64,000 nucleotides of DNA from Palaemon carinicauda (Eukaryota > Arthropoda > Malacostraca > Decapoda > Palaemonidae). Both the position numbers and the translations under genes were made by a program. The DNA lies in the NCBI RefSeq assembly GCF_036898095.1, contig NC_090765.1:28628915-28692914 (forward strand), written 5' to 3'. The notes under the pieces are model-generated. The model saw only the letters and a list, made by a program, of their open reading frames with translations, was not told where the DNA came from and ran no database searches. This document shows positions 21,996-35,160 of the stretch, in pieces. Position 1 is the first letter of the stretch; each line of letters opens with the position of its first letter.

Positions 21996-22881
21996 TTACT
22001 TTTAGAATAGAATAAAAAATAACAGACTGATAAAATTATATGCAGAAAAGTATGATAAAATTATTTATGAGGATAAGTATGTTTTCAAGTTATGAGCATA
22101 AAAAGATTTTTAATGCAATTTTAGTTTTCCCCTTCAAAATATTCAAGTAATAATATCAAAATCACCCTATGTGGCTTAATTCTAAAGGGGTTATATATTC
22201 CATCTGTGTCACTGCTGATTCTTGCATTATGGCTCCTGGTTCCCGTCCCCCTAAGAAGGTGAATCAGTCGATGCTGTACTTGGTATGCCATAACACACTG
22301 GAGTTAGATTCTCTTTCTTCCTTTACATGTTAAATGAAGACATCTGTTACTGGTATGTTTATTGTTTTTGACATGTTTATTGGAATCATAAATAAGGCAA
22401 AGCACTTATAAAAACGTGCAGAATGACTAAGTTCACGAGAGTAGACAAAGGAATATAATCATTCATGTATTAATGTGGAAACTCAACTCAAGTGATATGC
22501 GTCGTAATTTTGTGAAGGTTGGTAATTCTCAGACGTTAACTATCATGGGTATATAAAATTGCCATATAAATTATGTATCTGTCAGACTTACAAATGCAGA
22601 TGACATAGTTAGGATGATATCAAGGAGAGAAAAAAAAAGAGCTATATCTCCTCTATTTATCCAGATGATTAAATAAAATTTCTTGAGGTGTTATACAAAA
22701 TGCTTTTCTCAACATACACCAAGTAACTCATTTTTCAAAGTCTGAAAAAAATATTCATGAAAAATCTGATGGTCCCCATAATTAATACCTATAAGCCTCA
22801 GTTAACTGGGCCATATTGAACTAAAGTCATAAAAATAATACTGTATAACTATAAGAATTCTTCATGTAAGAACACACTTAC
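21996..22881. other. Intron sequence, nothing recognised
   Basis: AT-rich DNA between E3 and the MTPAP exon at 22,882. No frame, repeat or terminal structure could be supported. Confidence 0.5.
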
Positions 22882-23130
22882 GTCAGAACAAGAGTGAAGA
22901 TGCCTCAGAAATCCCATTTCATCATCCTGATCTTCTGATACCAATGGGAGACAAGACTCAGAAACTGGAAGATTTGTCGAATTCTTTGAGCTTTTTGACG
23001 ATTTTCTGGCAGCTAACCATAGGAGAGGGGAGTGAACTGGAATTATGCTGTCATTATGGCTTGGATATATGGTATTATTCAAGGCGTATTCAAGTGACGT
23101 TGAATCCTCATATTCTACAAGTATCATCGC
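22882..23130 (-). CDS. MTPAP: MTPAP-like mitochondrial poly(A) polymerase, internal exon (RRM-like region, second half, and linker)
   Basis: This is the second recognised exon of the minus-strand MTPAP-like gene: 249 bp, 83 codons, phase 0 at both ends. The acceptor is TTTTTCTGCAG|GCG (23,131 boundary) and the donor GAC|GTAAGT (22,881 boundary). The start (MILVEYEDSTSLEYAL) matches the strand-helix that closes the RRM-like fold in MTPAP. It is followed by the IPVHSPLLW strand, which parallels the IPFRSRFF segment of vertebrate MTPAP. A low-complexity Ser/Lys/Asn linker then leads to an acidic helix (DDEMGFLRHLHSCSD) that precedes the catalytic core. The frame is open throughout with no damage. 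The intron to the next exon (16,743-22,881) contains the whole DIRS element E3 on the same strand. Confidence 0.88.
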
Positions 23131-23354
23131 CTGCAGAAAAATAGAATGAAATATAAGTTTAGAGAAAGTATCCTTATATACACATAAATAAAGTAATACC
23201 ATAATAAAATAAATACTGGTAATACGCCTAAGATTACTGCACGGTGAAATTTACGGGGATGAAGTTGAGCCCTAATAAAGCTTAAAGTATGTTGCAGGTG
23301 GATCAAGGCCAGTGGCTCCTCAAAATCCAGATCTCTGCATTGTTAATGTTTCTT

Positions 23355-23770
23355 TAACGCTATAAGACTTAAAATTTTAGGTGTGATTCATGACTGCAAA
23401 TTTACTTTTGAGAACACATTTGGCTGTTTCTTCAATTGCACAAAAATAGGCTTACTAGAAATTCTTAAGATTTCTACAGCATACTCTGAAGTGTTTTAAT
23501 TCTTTCATTCTACCCAGTTCTAAGTATTGCTCTCCTGTCTGGTCTCCAGGTGCTGACTCTCATCTTAATTTGTTGGACAAGTATAAGTACTGTACTTGCC
23601 TTCTATTAAATTTCATATTCCTGATCTAGAAGATAATCTCTGACACTTGTGTAGTTAGTTCCTTATGCATGTTGCTTAAGTTCTTGAGTTAAAAGCCTCT
23701 CAAGTTTTTTACTTGTATATTCAGCTCATAACTCCCAAAACCCTACTCTATACGGTCTTCAGTCAGCTGA
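23355..23770 (+). pseudogene. LINE reverse transcriptase C-terminal remnant (CR1/Jockey-like)
   Basis: Reading the plus strand through frameshifts gives LKILGVIHDCKFTFENTFG, which matches the LG-V-x-x-D-x-K-x-T-F-E-x-H box near the end of many LINE reverse transcriptases. It is followed by text close to the P-V-L-x-Y-C-S-P-V-W segment (CSPVWSPGADSHL in mixed frames) and NLLDKYKYCTCLL. Several stops are present. It is intronic and antisense to MTPAP. Confidence 0.5.
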
Positions 23771-23934
23771 TCTTGCTAACACAAGTGAGCTAGCCTATAA
23801 ATATATAAAAAATATTATTATTATTAAAGGGATGGTGATTTCCCAGCCAAATAAATCAAACTTGACTCCTAAAGAGCTGCCCTAAATAAATTTGGGTGAT
23901 AAAATATATTTACTATATAAAATATTATTCATAC

Positions 23935-24260
23935 AAAATAAGTATGGTAAATAGATATTAAAATCTTTTCTCCTTAACCTGTGCTTTCAAAAAAAAAAAA
24001 AATCTTAAAAACCGAAAAATACTCAAAATCGGATGAATTGTCGTGAGATAAAGTATTCTGACCAAAACATAAATCTCTAGGTGTTTTAAAACTATACATT
24101 CAGGAAATATATGTTGGATGGTTAAAATAGTGTCACAATCACTGCACTTGGGAACAGTTTCGTAAGGTGTGCACATTTAAAAAGCCAGCGGTCCATTTTT
24201 AACGAATACGCAATCTGCCTAAAATTATCTCCATCCTTCTATCCCTCCAACATGAAGATT
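23935..24260 (-). pseudogene. LINE reverse transcriptase C-terminal zinc-knuckle remnant
   Basis: The minus-strand frame encodes ETVPKCSDCDTILTIQHIF followed by PECIVL. This fits the P-x-C-x-x-C...T-(V/I)-x-H-(I/L)...E-C box that ends Jockey-like LINE ORF2 proteins. Upstream on the same strand, GRLRIR...KWTAGFLN resembles the R-L-R-I-G-H-T-x-L-T-H-G-Y segment that normally precedes it, in another frame. Degraded. Confidence 0.5.
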
Positions 24261-24376
24261 ACCATAGAGAAATGACTGGTTTTATACAACATATTTACAC
24301 ATTTACCACTTCATGGCGATCGCTCGCGAGTTTTTGGAATCTGTCGGGCCGTCGGAGACGTCAGTTATTTATATAT

Positions 24377-26830
24377 TCACCGGCTAAGTTTAATATTTAA
24401 AATCTTGGTTTTCCTCATGGCCGACCGACGAGGACCGTCTACAAGACTCAAGAAATCTCCCTGGGCAGAGGCAGGAACTCCCAAGCCGAGAACTTCTCCC
24501 ATCTCGTACCAGATACTGGATCTAGATGCTAATCTAGCTGGAGGAAACATGAAGGCCGCTTTTCCTTGGTCGTTTTTGGACTCCATCTAGTCTCCCATCA
24601 ATCTAAGAGCTCTCTTAGAGGACCGTGACAAGACCATCTTGGTAAAACGAGATTTCCTCGACGACTTCTCAAGAGTGAATTATGAAGGTGGCGAACATGG
24701 AGCAACGGGTACAAAAGATTCTGGAAATTCCTCATTAAAAACCTTCATGAGTTTTTCAGATCTACTGAAGGACGAATCGAGCGAGAGTCTTCTTCTTCTG
24801 ATACCTCCTCAAACAACTCAACAGGAGAAAGGTGATCATCAATGTCTTCCTCTGACAAAGCCCCAACGGGAGCAACGACATTGTGTTTAGGATCCATCTC
24901 ATGAAGTTCCTGACTTCTGACAGCAAGAGATCCTGGATCATCATATCTGTCGCCTTGTAGATCTAACGCTTGACGGTCAGCGAAACGCTCGCGATCAAAG
25001 CGCTTGGAACTAACGTGTTCCTGATCATGACATCTGATATTACCAGTGTCATCGCGAAGTGCGAGGTTCTCATCCTCATAGTCATGACTCACTTCTTGAC
25101 TACCAGCAACACGGAAAGATGTTCGCCGCTCGGTGTCTCGTTCTGTATAACGCTTGACGTCGCGTCCTGACTGACACTTAGCGCCGCATACCGTTTGACG
25201 CTAGACGTCCTGCCTGGCTGCTTGCCGCCCAACGTCGTGTCCTGGAGAACGCTCAATATCGCGTCTTGTAGGACGTTCGACGTCCTGTTTTGCAGGACGT
25301 TCGATGTCTCGTTTAGCAGGACGCTCGACGTTACGTTTTGCTGGACGCTCGAGATCACGTCCTGAATGACGTTCACCTTCACGCTTAGAAGAACGCTCGA
25401 CGCCTCGCTCTACGGGATGCTCAACGTTACGTCTAGCTGGACACTCGACGTCACTCTTTGCTGAACGCTCGAGATCACGTCCTGAAGGACGTTCAACGCT
25501 ATGTCTAGAAGGACGTTCAACGCCATGTCTAGAAGGACGTTCGGTGCCTCGTTACAAAGGACGCTCAACATCACGAATAACAGAACACTTAATGTCACAT
25601 TTAGCTGGACGTTCGGGAACACGTCCTAGAGGACGTTCAACGTCGCGTTGAGAAGAACGCTCGGCGTCTCGCTCTGAAGGACGCTCGACGTGGTAGGAGG
25701 ATTGACATTCAATGTCACGTCTGGCTGCCTGACGCCTGGCGCCACGATGGGTTGCCTGACGTTCGAGAACAAGATGATGACCACTTTCCTTATGAGGAAC
25801 AGTGTCACGACATTTCAAAGGTGAGACGAAAAGACATCCGTCGTCAAGAGCCTCTCGACTGATAGCCTTACACCACTTGGCGTCCAGAAGAGAAGCTTCC
25901 TGACGTTCAGGATCCAGGCCTGCTACTCTTTTACCGTCCGTAGCTTGGTAACTCTGCATGAATGATGAGAGCCTCTGTTGCATCTCTTGAAGCATATTAA
26001 AGTTCGGATCAACTCGTTGCGATATCGGGGATGTCACGTCTTTCACAAAATCGCTCTCCCCACCGCTCATAGAGTCCAGATGGTGATAACCAGTCTGACG
26101 ACTGCGGGGGAGCATGAACCGAGGTCAAGCCCGGTTCTGACAACTGATCAGCAAGTGAAAGATTCTTGACAGAATCTGACATCCTAGCAGGACGTTTAGC
26201 AGGAGAGCTCTCAACGGAAGACGGAAACCGCTCCGGACTGCTCCAATGGCTACGACCAGGAGCTTGCGCTGTGCTAATAGGATGCTGGTTGACTTTATCA
26301 AAGGTCCTCTTGAGAGGTCTAGAAGCTAGACGCCAGCCTCTTTTAGGTACTGCGTCATCCGAAAACGACGAAACCAACTTAACCTCACCTTTCCTATGGT
26401 GAGGGCGAACGTCCTGTGAAACGTCAACAGGTACGTTCGAGGGGACGTTTGCTCGGGAGCTAAAGCCTCTCATCTCCTTTTGCCGTTCGACATTCCTTCT
26501 CCCAGGGGTTGGGGAGCTTGGAAGAGGTCTAAGACTAGGAGAACAAAAGGCCCGAGCAGGCGCACCCTACAGTGCACTAAATAACTTCACTGCACTTCTA
26601 GCACCGTCACCCTTTAACTGCTTCACATCAGACATAAGTTGCGTCCTGTCTGCCGCGAGCGATTCAACCTTAGCGCCCAGCGCTTGAATCGCCACCATCA
26701 TATCTTTAAGCATAGGCTCATTAGCAGTAACAATAGTGGGATCAGAAACTACCACTAAAGGGGAAGGATTAGGTTCAGTGACACGGGAAGAGGAAAAGTC
26801 TTTTGAAGAACGAGAAGAACTTCGTCTCAA
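24377..26830 (-). pseudogene. E4 gag-like protein with coiled coil and R-D-x-E-R-P repeat
   Basis: Read along the minus strand in several frames. First comes a Ser-rich basic start (26,830), then a likely coiled coil (LKDMMVAIQALGAKVESLAA, DRTQLMSDVKQL). At 26,009-26,473 is a Pro/Ser/Lys-rich stretch. At 25,552-26,115 are FNMLQEMQQRLSSFMQSY and ARRDIECQSSYHVERPSERD. A long repetitive stretch follows (25,100-25,740) of (R/K)-R-D-(V/I/L)-E-R-P units, then an acidic segment (24,745-25,092: ALSEEDIDDHLSPVELFEEV). The C-terminal part (24,377-24,586) reads GKAAFMFPPARLASRSS and GDFLSLVDGPRRSAMRKTK. Frameshifts separate these blocks. No enzyme motif. Confidence 0.5.
25100..25740 (-). repeat. Coding minisatellite, about 30-bp unit (R-D-x-E-R-P)
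   Basis: About twenty imperfect copies of units such as GGACGTTCGACGTCGCGTTT alternate, giving on the minus strand repeated decapeptide-like (K/R)-R-D-V-E-R-P-A text. Units vary in length slightly, so the frame shifts within the array. Confidence 0.85.
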
Positions 26831-27452
26831 TCTATCTCTTTGTGGTTTACGCCTATAGCGATCAAACTCTAGTCATTCATTCTCAGATAACAGAATGCAC
26901 TCATCACACCGATCACCCAACTCACATTCTTCCTCTGCATTTAACGCTAAGCGAATGGGGATCAAGAGAGCCCATAGCCATTCGGGTCTTACACCCACTC
27001 ACACACCTCCTAAAAGTTATGGGGGGGGGTGGCCATTTTAAACATTTTTATGAGAGAAATCAACAAGCAAGGATCAAAATATCAAAATCAAAAAGTAATC
27101 CAAGAATATCCAAAAGCAAAATCAAACAAGCGTGAGTCAAAACCAAAGTATTGTACATCACCAAAGTAAACAGCAATAAATCAGGTAATTGTCCAGTAGA
27201 ATATCCAACGATGTCGCCGCTAGCGACGGCAGGGAAGATCTGAGGAATCATGGAATGGTTCCAGGTTCCTCGCTAGGGGTGCACTCGTGGTACACCTGGC
27301 TATCCAATCGGCAATTGCCGCGAGTTTTGAATTTTCTGCTGTGACGTCAGGGACGTAAGCTATATATATAACTACCGGGCAAGTTATATGTTTAAAATAA
27401 AAATTTTATACTCTACTGTAAAGTACTGTATATTTATCACTCTTGTACTTAC

Positions 27453-27631
27453 CCTTGTTCCAGAGCCAGCTTTGGTTCTGTAATGGAACATATTTTTGAC
27501 TGATCCAAACTCGGAGCAAACTTGGTATAAATCAGACGCTGACTTAACGTCAGCCACCTCCACCAGCATTGAACACCGAGCTTCATTTCGACGTTTGCTG
27601 ACAAGTGCATCAAATGGCACAAAGGCATCCC
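27453..27631 (-). CDS. MTPAP: MTPAP-like mitochondrial poly(A) polymerase, internal exon (RRM-like region, first half)
   Basis: MTPAP extends the 3' ends of mitochondrial mRNAs with adenines in the matrix. This exon is bounded on the minus strand by a pyrimidine-rich acceptor ending in TTTTGGCAG (27632-27640) and the donor AGG|GTAAGT (27452 down). It encodes about 60 residues. A charged segment (residues KRRNEAR) precedes an RRM-like beta strand (CSMLVEV), a helix, and the FGSVKNMFHY strand that corresponds to the RNP-like part of the N-terminal domain in animal MTPAP. It ends in phase 0 and continues exactly in frame into the exon at 22,882-23,130. The exon starts at codon position 2, so at least one upstream exon with the mitochondrial targeting sequence is missing; none was recognised above 27,640. 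The 23,131-27,452 intron contains the E4 retroelement and LINE debris. Assignment rests on the joined four-exon reading frame, not on this exon alone. Confidence 0.88.
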
Positions 27632-27937
27632 CTGCCAAAAGAAAAAAATTTAAAAAACACCTGTTGAAAATGTCACTTCATGGTACACAATTGACAAAAT
27701 ATGACAAATTTGTAAATAATTTGTATTTATCCAAACATCCAAACCTGGAGCTATTCATAGGCCAATCTGAAAGAGGAAACAAGAACAATTTTTAGCTAGA
27801 GGTAACCGCCCAACCCGCTAACTAGCGGGTGGGGGCAGGGGTAGACCTGCTAACCAGCTCACTCAAATACTTGGGTTGAGTAACCACTTTGCTTTAAGGC
27901 AAGACTTCTTGAGGGATAGGGCTGACAGGCCAATTTG

Positions 27938-28040
27938 TATAAATAGCTCCAGGTTTGTATGTTAGGAAAACTACAAATTACTTGCAAATCTGTCATTTGT
28001 TCCATCACAAATACAAACCCTCTGCTATTTATAAGGGGAT
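27938..28040 (-). repeat. E5 internal complementary region
   Basis: TATAAATAGCTCCAGGTTTG through ATCTGTCATTTGTTCC and ATACAAACCCTCTGCTATTT joins both element ends, in the same layout as 17,713-17,820 and 59,625-59,722. Confidence 0.7.
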
Positions 28041-28450
28041 GACTTACCTCTTAGGTGATAAAAGTCCTCACCAACTAGTTTTGGCATTTGACCTGGGGTT
28101 CCCTCTTCTTCGATATGGATCAGAGGTAATAGGAAACGTACCGTGGCTAAAAACAGTGGTGCTATACACCTTTAGCGGCCTGGATAAGCTGTGCATTCGT
28201 GATACCAAAAATGCGGCTGGTATAATAATAGGATTTTGAGCCATAGGAATCTGAGAGTACTGAGACTTTACCCAATAGCCACCCCCATAGGGGTATTGGG
28301 GATGCAACAAGTATTATTTCTATACTTAGGATATATAAGTGAAATGAATCTTACCCGCAGAGAGGTGAGGTCAGCTGTGCCGAGGACCATGGTACTGCGT
28401 TCCCCAGTGGGGGAGAAGGTGAGAGGAAGAAAGAGGTCAGTCATTCTTTA

Positions 28451-28880
28451 TCATTCACCGAGGACTAACCCAGATAACCTCAGCCTACAACCCTCTGCTA
28501 CTTGTCCATCAAGGAGCTTGAGGTGTTTTAGACCACTTGTTGTGCAGCCACCACAGGACCAGTGGCGAACATATCCATGTTCCTGTGGGTCACATCTTGC
28601 AGGTAGTGGGTGGTGAAGGTCGTCTGATGCTTCCACACGCCTGCTTGCAGTACTGTACCTGCGCTACAGAGTAGTTTTTCTTGAATGCCAGGGACATTGC
28701 ACAGCCAGACGTCATGCGCTCTGGGTTGTTTTTGATGAGGATGGCCCGAATTGAGTGCAAAGTCAATGACCCTACAGATCCAAGAGGAAATACTGTAGTA
28801 TTTTTCTTGACCCTCCTCGTGTTGACAAACAGGGCTGTCACATGAGGTCGAGCTGCTGCTCCATGACGTTTGGGTGACGT
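28451..28880 (-). pseudogene. E5 tyrosine recombinase C-terminal remnant
   Basis: The minus strand keeps MSLAFKKNYSVAQV and, after a frameshift, DLHHPLPAR with GHVRHWSCGGC in an alternative frame. These parallel SLAFKRNFSVTQ and the SHYL segment of E3 and E7. It is too decayed to judge the catalytic residues except that the codon region for S-H-Y-L is out of frame. Confidence 0.6.
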
Positions 28881-29344
28881 CTTGCTATGTAGAATACAGT
28901 AGATGATGTAATAATGACATAATCTATGTTTTTGACATACAAACGAACAAACGAGGGCTCAATTTGAAGAGGAATTTGAGAGAATTATGAAATCGAGACT
29001 TAGTTTTTTCAGGTGGGTCAAATTTGATTTTGATTTTTAAACCACTTCTAGACCCAACGCCGCTTAGATACTGTATATATACATATCAAATGATACCTTG
29101 CACTTCCCTCTTTTTAGTATGAGTACTTGAATTTGATAACTTGCTGGAAGGCTATTGTATAGAATTACCGAATATCAACTATTTAGTTGCAAAAAAAATA
29201 AAACCCATTTTAGAAGAAAATAAAGTTTTTCTGTATAAAACCACATTACTTTATTAGTAAAGCTTTGTCCCGATTTTTTTCTATATTACCAATTTAGCAG
29301 ATCAGAGTGGATGCGGTAATAAGTACTACGCACTCAATCTAAAG

Positions 29345-30175
29345 TTACTCATCAAAACCGTTGGAACCTAGATGTATGTCTACTTTTGGCTCCAGAGCCT
29401 TTAAATATGTGCCCCCGAGACTATATAATAAGCTCCCACGAAATATTCAAATGATTGAAGACATTAAGGCTTTCAAGAGGAAACTGAAGACTCTCTTATC
29501 TTAACAGTCATACAACAGTGACGAGGTAGTAGGTTGGCCAGGGCACCAGCCACCCGTTGAGATACTACCGCTAGAGAGTTATGGGGTCTTTTGACTGGCC
29601 AGACAGTACTACATTGGATCCTCCTCTCTGGTTACGGTTCATTTTCCCTTTGCCTACATACACACTGAATAGTCTGGCATATTCTTTACATATTCTCCTC
29701 TATCCTCATACACCTGACAACACAGATTACCAAACAATTCTTCATCACCCAAGGGGTTACTGCACTGTAATTGTTCAGTGGCCACTTTCCTCTTGGTAAG
29801 GGTAGAAGAGACTCTTTAGCTATGGTAAGCAGCTCTTCTAGGAGAAGGACACTCCAAAATCAAACCACTGTTCTCTAGTCTTGGGTAGTGCCATAGCCTC
29901 TGTACCATGGCCTTTCACTGTCTTGGGTTAGAGTTCTCTTGCTTGAGGGTACACTCGAGCACACTTTCCTATCTTATTTCTCTTCCTCTTGTTTTGTTAA
30001 AGTTTTTATAGTTTAAATAGGAGATATTTATTGTTGTTACTATTCTTAGAATATTTCATTTTCCTTTTTTCCTTTCCTCACTGAGCTATTTTCCCTGTTG
30101 GAGCCCCTGGGCTTATAGCATACTGCTTTTCCAACTAGGGTTGTAGCTTAGTAAGTAATAATAATAATAATAATA
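29345..30175 (+). mobile_element. 5'-truncated LINE (CR1/L2-like) 3' end with (TAA)n tail
   Basis: 29,372-29,503 reads TFGSRAFKYVPPRLYNKLPR followed by IEDIKAFKRKLKTLLS and a stop. This is the classic C-terminus (F-G-x-R-A-F...F-K-x-x-L-K-T-x-L) of LINE reverse transcriptases. A long 3' UTR follows and ends in (TAA)n at about 30,150-30,180. The same 3' UTR recurs inverted at 42,798-43,450 and in shorter pieces at 39,600-39,972, 39,975-40,215 and 43,513-43,615, so this is a repeat family, not a gene. Confidence 0.75.
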
Positions 30176-31019
30176 ATAATTTAACAGTAAATGAATACGC
30201 GATATGAAACGTTAAATACTCTGTACGAACAAGGTAAAACAACAGCGGAGGTCCTGTAAAGAGTGGGATTCCCCTTCTGTATGGGACCGAAAAAGCAGAC
30301 ATCAAGGTAAGTAAATTAAGTAACCTAACAAACATTAGAGAAGGAATTCATCTGCAACTTGGTCGGGCCTTCCACCTAGAACTACCGTTTTCCAACGTCC
30401 CATTCCCATAAGATATAACTTATATCAACCTTGCGGCGTCAATGACCTTAGATGACAGGATGCCTGAAAACTTTAAATCATTCATTCATTATATCAACCT
30501 TAACGTACGGCTAACCCAATTCAACTTGGGCCGCACAGTCTTAGCTATTCAGCGGTATAAGCCCGGCATTAGGGTGATTCTTAACAAGCAACAAGAAGCC
30601 GATAGGTTACAAAAAAATAAATTACCAGTTGAAAAATATGAGCGCAGCTTATAAGATGATCGTCGTAGATAATGGTTTCGCGTGAGACTCCATAAAAGTT
30701 TCAGATTTCCATTCATTTTCCGGCCTGTGTTGTTATTCAGTTCCCTAAGAAACTGATTACCGAATGACGGCCGTAGAGAAAAACATGAGGGAGTGTGTTT
30801 AAAGGAACTGTTCTCTATCTTATATTTCCTTATAAGTATAACATGGCCGGTTTTATGTTTATTATGGTTTTCGTAATAAGAAAAATAATCAGAATATCAT
30901 CAAAATCTAATTTCTATCTTTTATTCCTAAAATTTTTATTCTACGTACTTCAATTAAATCTAATTTTAAAAGGTAATAGTAACGCAGCCAGATAGTACTT
31001 GATACTGTTCGTGAGCTCA
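30176..31019. other. Unassigned region with one unrecognised plus-strand ORF
   Basis: An 80-codon plus-strand frame from 30,414 to 30,654 (contains MPENFKSFIHYINLNVRLTQ) is open but matches nothing recognised. It lacks a clear splice or promoter context. The rest of the stretch is AT-rich with no visible feature. Confidence 0.35.
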
Positions 31020-31027
31020 TTTGAACG

Positions 31028-31285
31028 CAGGGTTGCCAGATTATTTCGACTGGATTATCGTACATGAGCCTTAAAATTATCGTTTTTCAACCAAAATTAT
31101 CGTACACAGTTTCAATATAATTATTAAGGAGTTTATGATTGACTTATTTCTAAATATTTGAGTATAATTGTTTAATTAAACACACACACCACACATTTGT
31201 ATATACCTAAGGTATGTATCGTACATCGTACTGGACCTAAAATAATCGTACATGTACGATAATTATCGTACGAATGGCACCCCTG
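31028..31285. mobile_element. hAT-type MITE with perfect 8-bp target duplication
   Basis: The element starts CAGGGTTGCCA and ends with the reverse complement of CAGGGGTGCCA (one mismatch over 11 bp), the typical hAT end. It is flanked on both sides by TTTGAACG (31,020-31,027 and 31,286-31,293), an exact 8-bp target duplication as hAT transposases make. The 258-bp interior has no ORF but contains several copies of (A)ATCGTAC, including the palindrome CGTACATGTACG near 31,250. Confidence 0.85.
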
Positions 31286-31481
31286 TTTGAACGCAATCAC
31301 GAGATGCCTTGACATAGGTAAAGTACGAGTACAAGACCGGTATATTTTAACAAATTGTATTTGTTGAAATTATTTACACAGTGTCGATTTTTGTGTGTGC
31401 AATACTGCCTCTTTTCTCAGATACTATGCACATTTGTCTCTGAGGAAGGAGACATAAGAACCTAAAGAACCTAAAGAAATA

Positions 31482-33427
<1,946 letters not shown>

Positions 33428-33639
33428 AGAAAAAAATAGATATAAATGATGAATTCATCTACTCAGTATTCTAGGTGAACGTTTATCGTTGTAGTATGTA
33501 CTGGGCTATCACTATCTATAACTAATAGGCTATAATTAACAAGTTGGTAGGCCGTATTAGTGCAATACCGTCTCAGAAAGGGACACTTTTTATCAATATT
33601 GCTCCTCACATGGTTTATACCCTATAAATGTCATACGCA

Positions 33640-34349
<710 letters not shown>

Positions 34350-34649
34350 CAGAAAGTACGGAGCTCTGTTATGATTTAGTAAATTTGTCAAGAACACAAT
34401 GCTTTTTTACATTCTTCAACTTATGAGCTTAGGTTTAGAAGTCTGTCCCAAATTATGTTAGGATTTTTTGTAGCACACTCTCAGACCTACTGTACGTCTT
34501 TACCTTTTCCTGTTTAATATTAATAGTTATTTAAAATTTATTTTCCTCTTATAAATACTCATGACCAGCAATAGGTTTTGATATAGAATTAAACTAATAG
34601 ATACTAACGCCTTCGACGGCAAGCATTAATATTTTTGGGGACTCCAAAT

Positions 34650-34672
34650 AAAAATCTGATTTGTATTTCAAT

Positions 34673-34756
<84 letters not shown>

Positions 34757-35160
34757 GGCTGAGTTGCACCATCAGCCGTTACTAGTCCACTGCAGGACAA
34801 AGGCCTCAGACATGTCCTTCCACTTGAGTCTGTTTGTGGTCTTTCTGTTCCAGTCCACGCCAGCTAACTTCCAAAGTTCGTCGACCCATCGTCTTCTCTT
34901 CCTACCTCTGCTTCTTTTACAATCTCTAGAGACCCAATCTGTTATTCTTAATGTTCATTTATTATCTCTCATTCTCATTACATGTCCTGTCCATTTCTTT
35001 TTTTACATGTCAAAATATTCTGTACCCATGTTGCCCCTTTTCTGTCTCTTAGTGTTACTCCGGTCAGTAGTCTTTCCATAGCTCTTTGGGTTGTGACTAG
35101 CTTATGTTCTAAGGCTTTAGTAAGGCTCCGAGTTAAGTATGCTAGAATTATCTAAAATAA
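34650..35160 (-). pseudogene. RTE-like LINE ORF2 C-terminal fragment with (GA)n tail
   Basis: The minus strand reads LEHKLVTTQRAMERL and TGVTLRDRKGATW in mixed frames, then RKRRRWVDEL-like and GLCPAVD text. This is the usual C-terminus of RTE-type elements (R-A-M-E-R...G-V-x-L-R-D). The element ends in a (GA)n tail, seen here as (CT)n at 34,675-34,751. Its orientation and order relative to 33,640-34,215 show that the two are separate insertions. Confidence 0.6.
34675..34751. repeat. (CT)n microsatellite
   Basis: About 38 CT units at the 3' end of the RTE-like fragment. Confidence 0.97.

Larger units (their letters stand above)
24300..27392 (-). mobile_element. E4: gag-only retroelement flanked by related direct repeats
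   Basis: The two flanks are related in the same orientation. 24,300-24,398 contains GCGAGTTTTTGGAATCTGTC...GACGTCAG...CACCGGCTAAGTTTAATATT. About 27,230-27,392 contains GCGAGTTTTGAATTTTCTG...GACGTCAG...CTACCGGGCAAGTTATATG. The same terminal motif ends each 828-bp unit near 5,130 and 5,960. Between them the minus strand encodes only a gag-like protein; no RT, RNase H, integrase or recombinase was found. It sits on the MTPAP strand in the intron between the two RRM-like exons. It could be a non-autonomous partner of the E1 family. Confidence 0.5.
27702..28890 (-). mobile_element. E5: 5'-truncated DIRS-type element (3' terminus and recombinase end)
   Basis: The terminal text at 27,702 (TGACAAATTTGTAAATAATT) matches the outer right end of E3. 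The inverted-repeat block with CCCGCTAACTAGCGGGTGGG follows at 27,810-27,835, then the internal complementary region at 27,938-28,040. The minus-strand remains of the recombinase C-terminus lie at 28,451-28,880. Everything 5' of that is missing. It lies immediately upstream of the MTPAP exon at 27,453-27,631, on the same strand. Confidence 0.75.

Noticed and set aside
22849..22881. Extension of the MTPAP exon frame beyond 22,882 and upstream of 23,130
   Set aside because: The frame runs into intron past a GTAAGT donor and before a CAG acceptor. Homology to MTPAP stops exactly at those sites.
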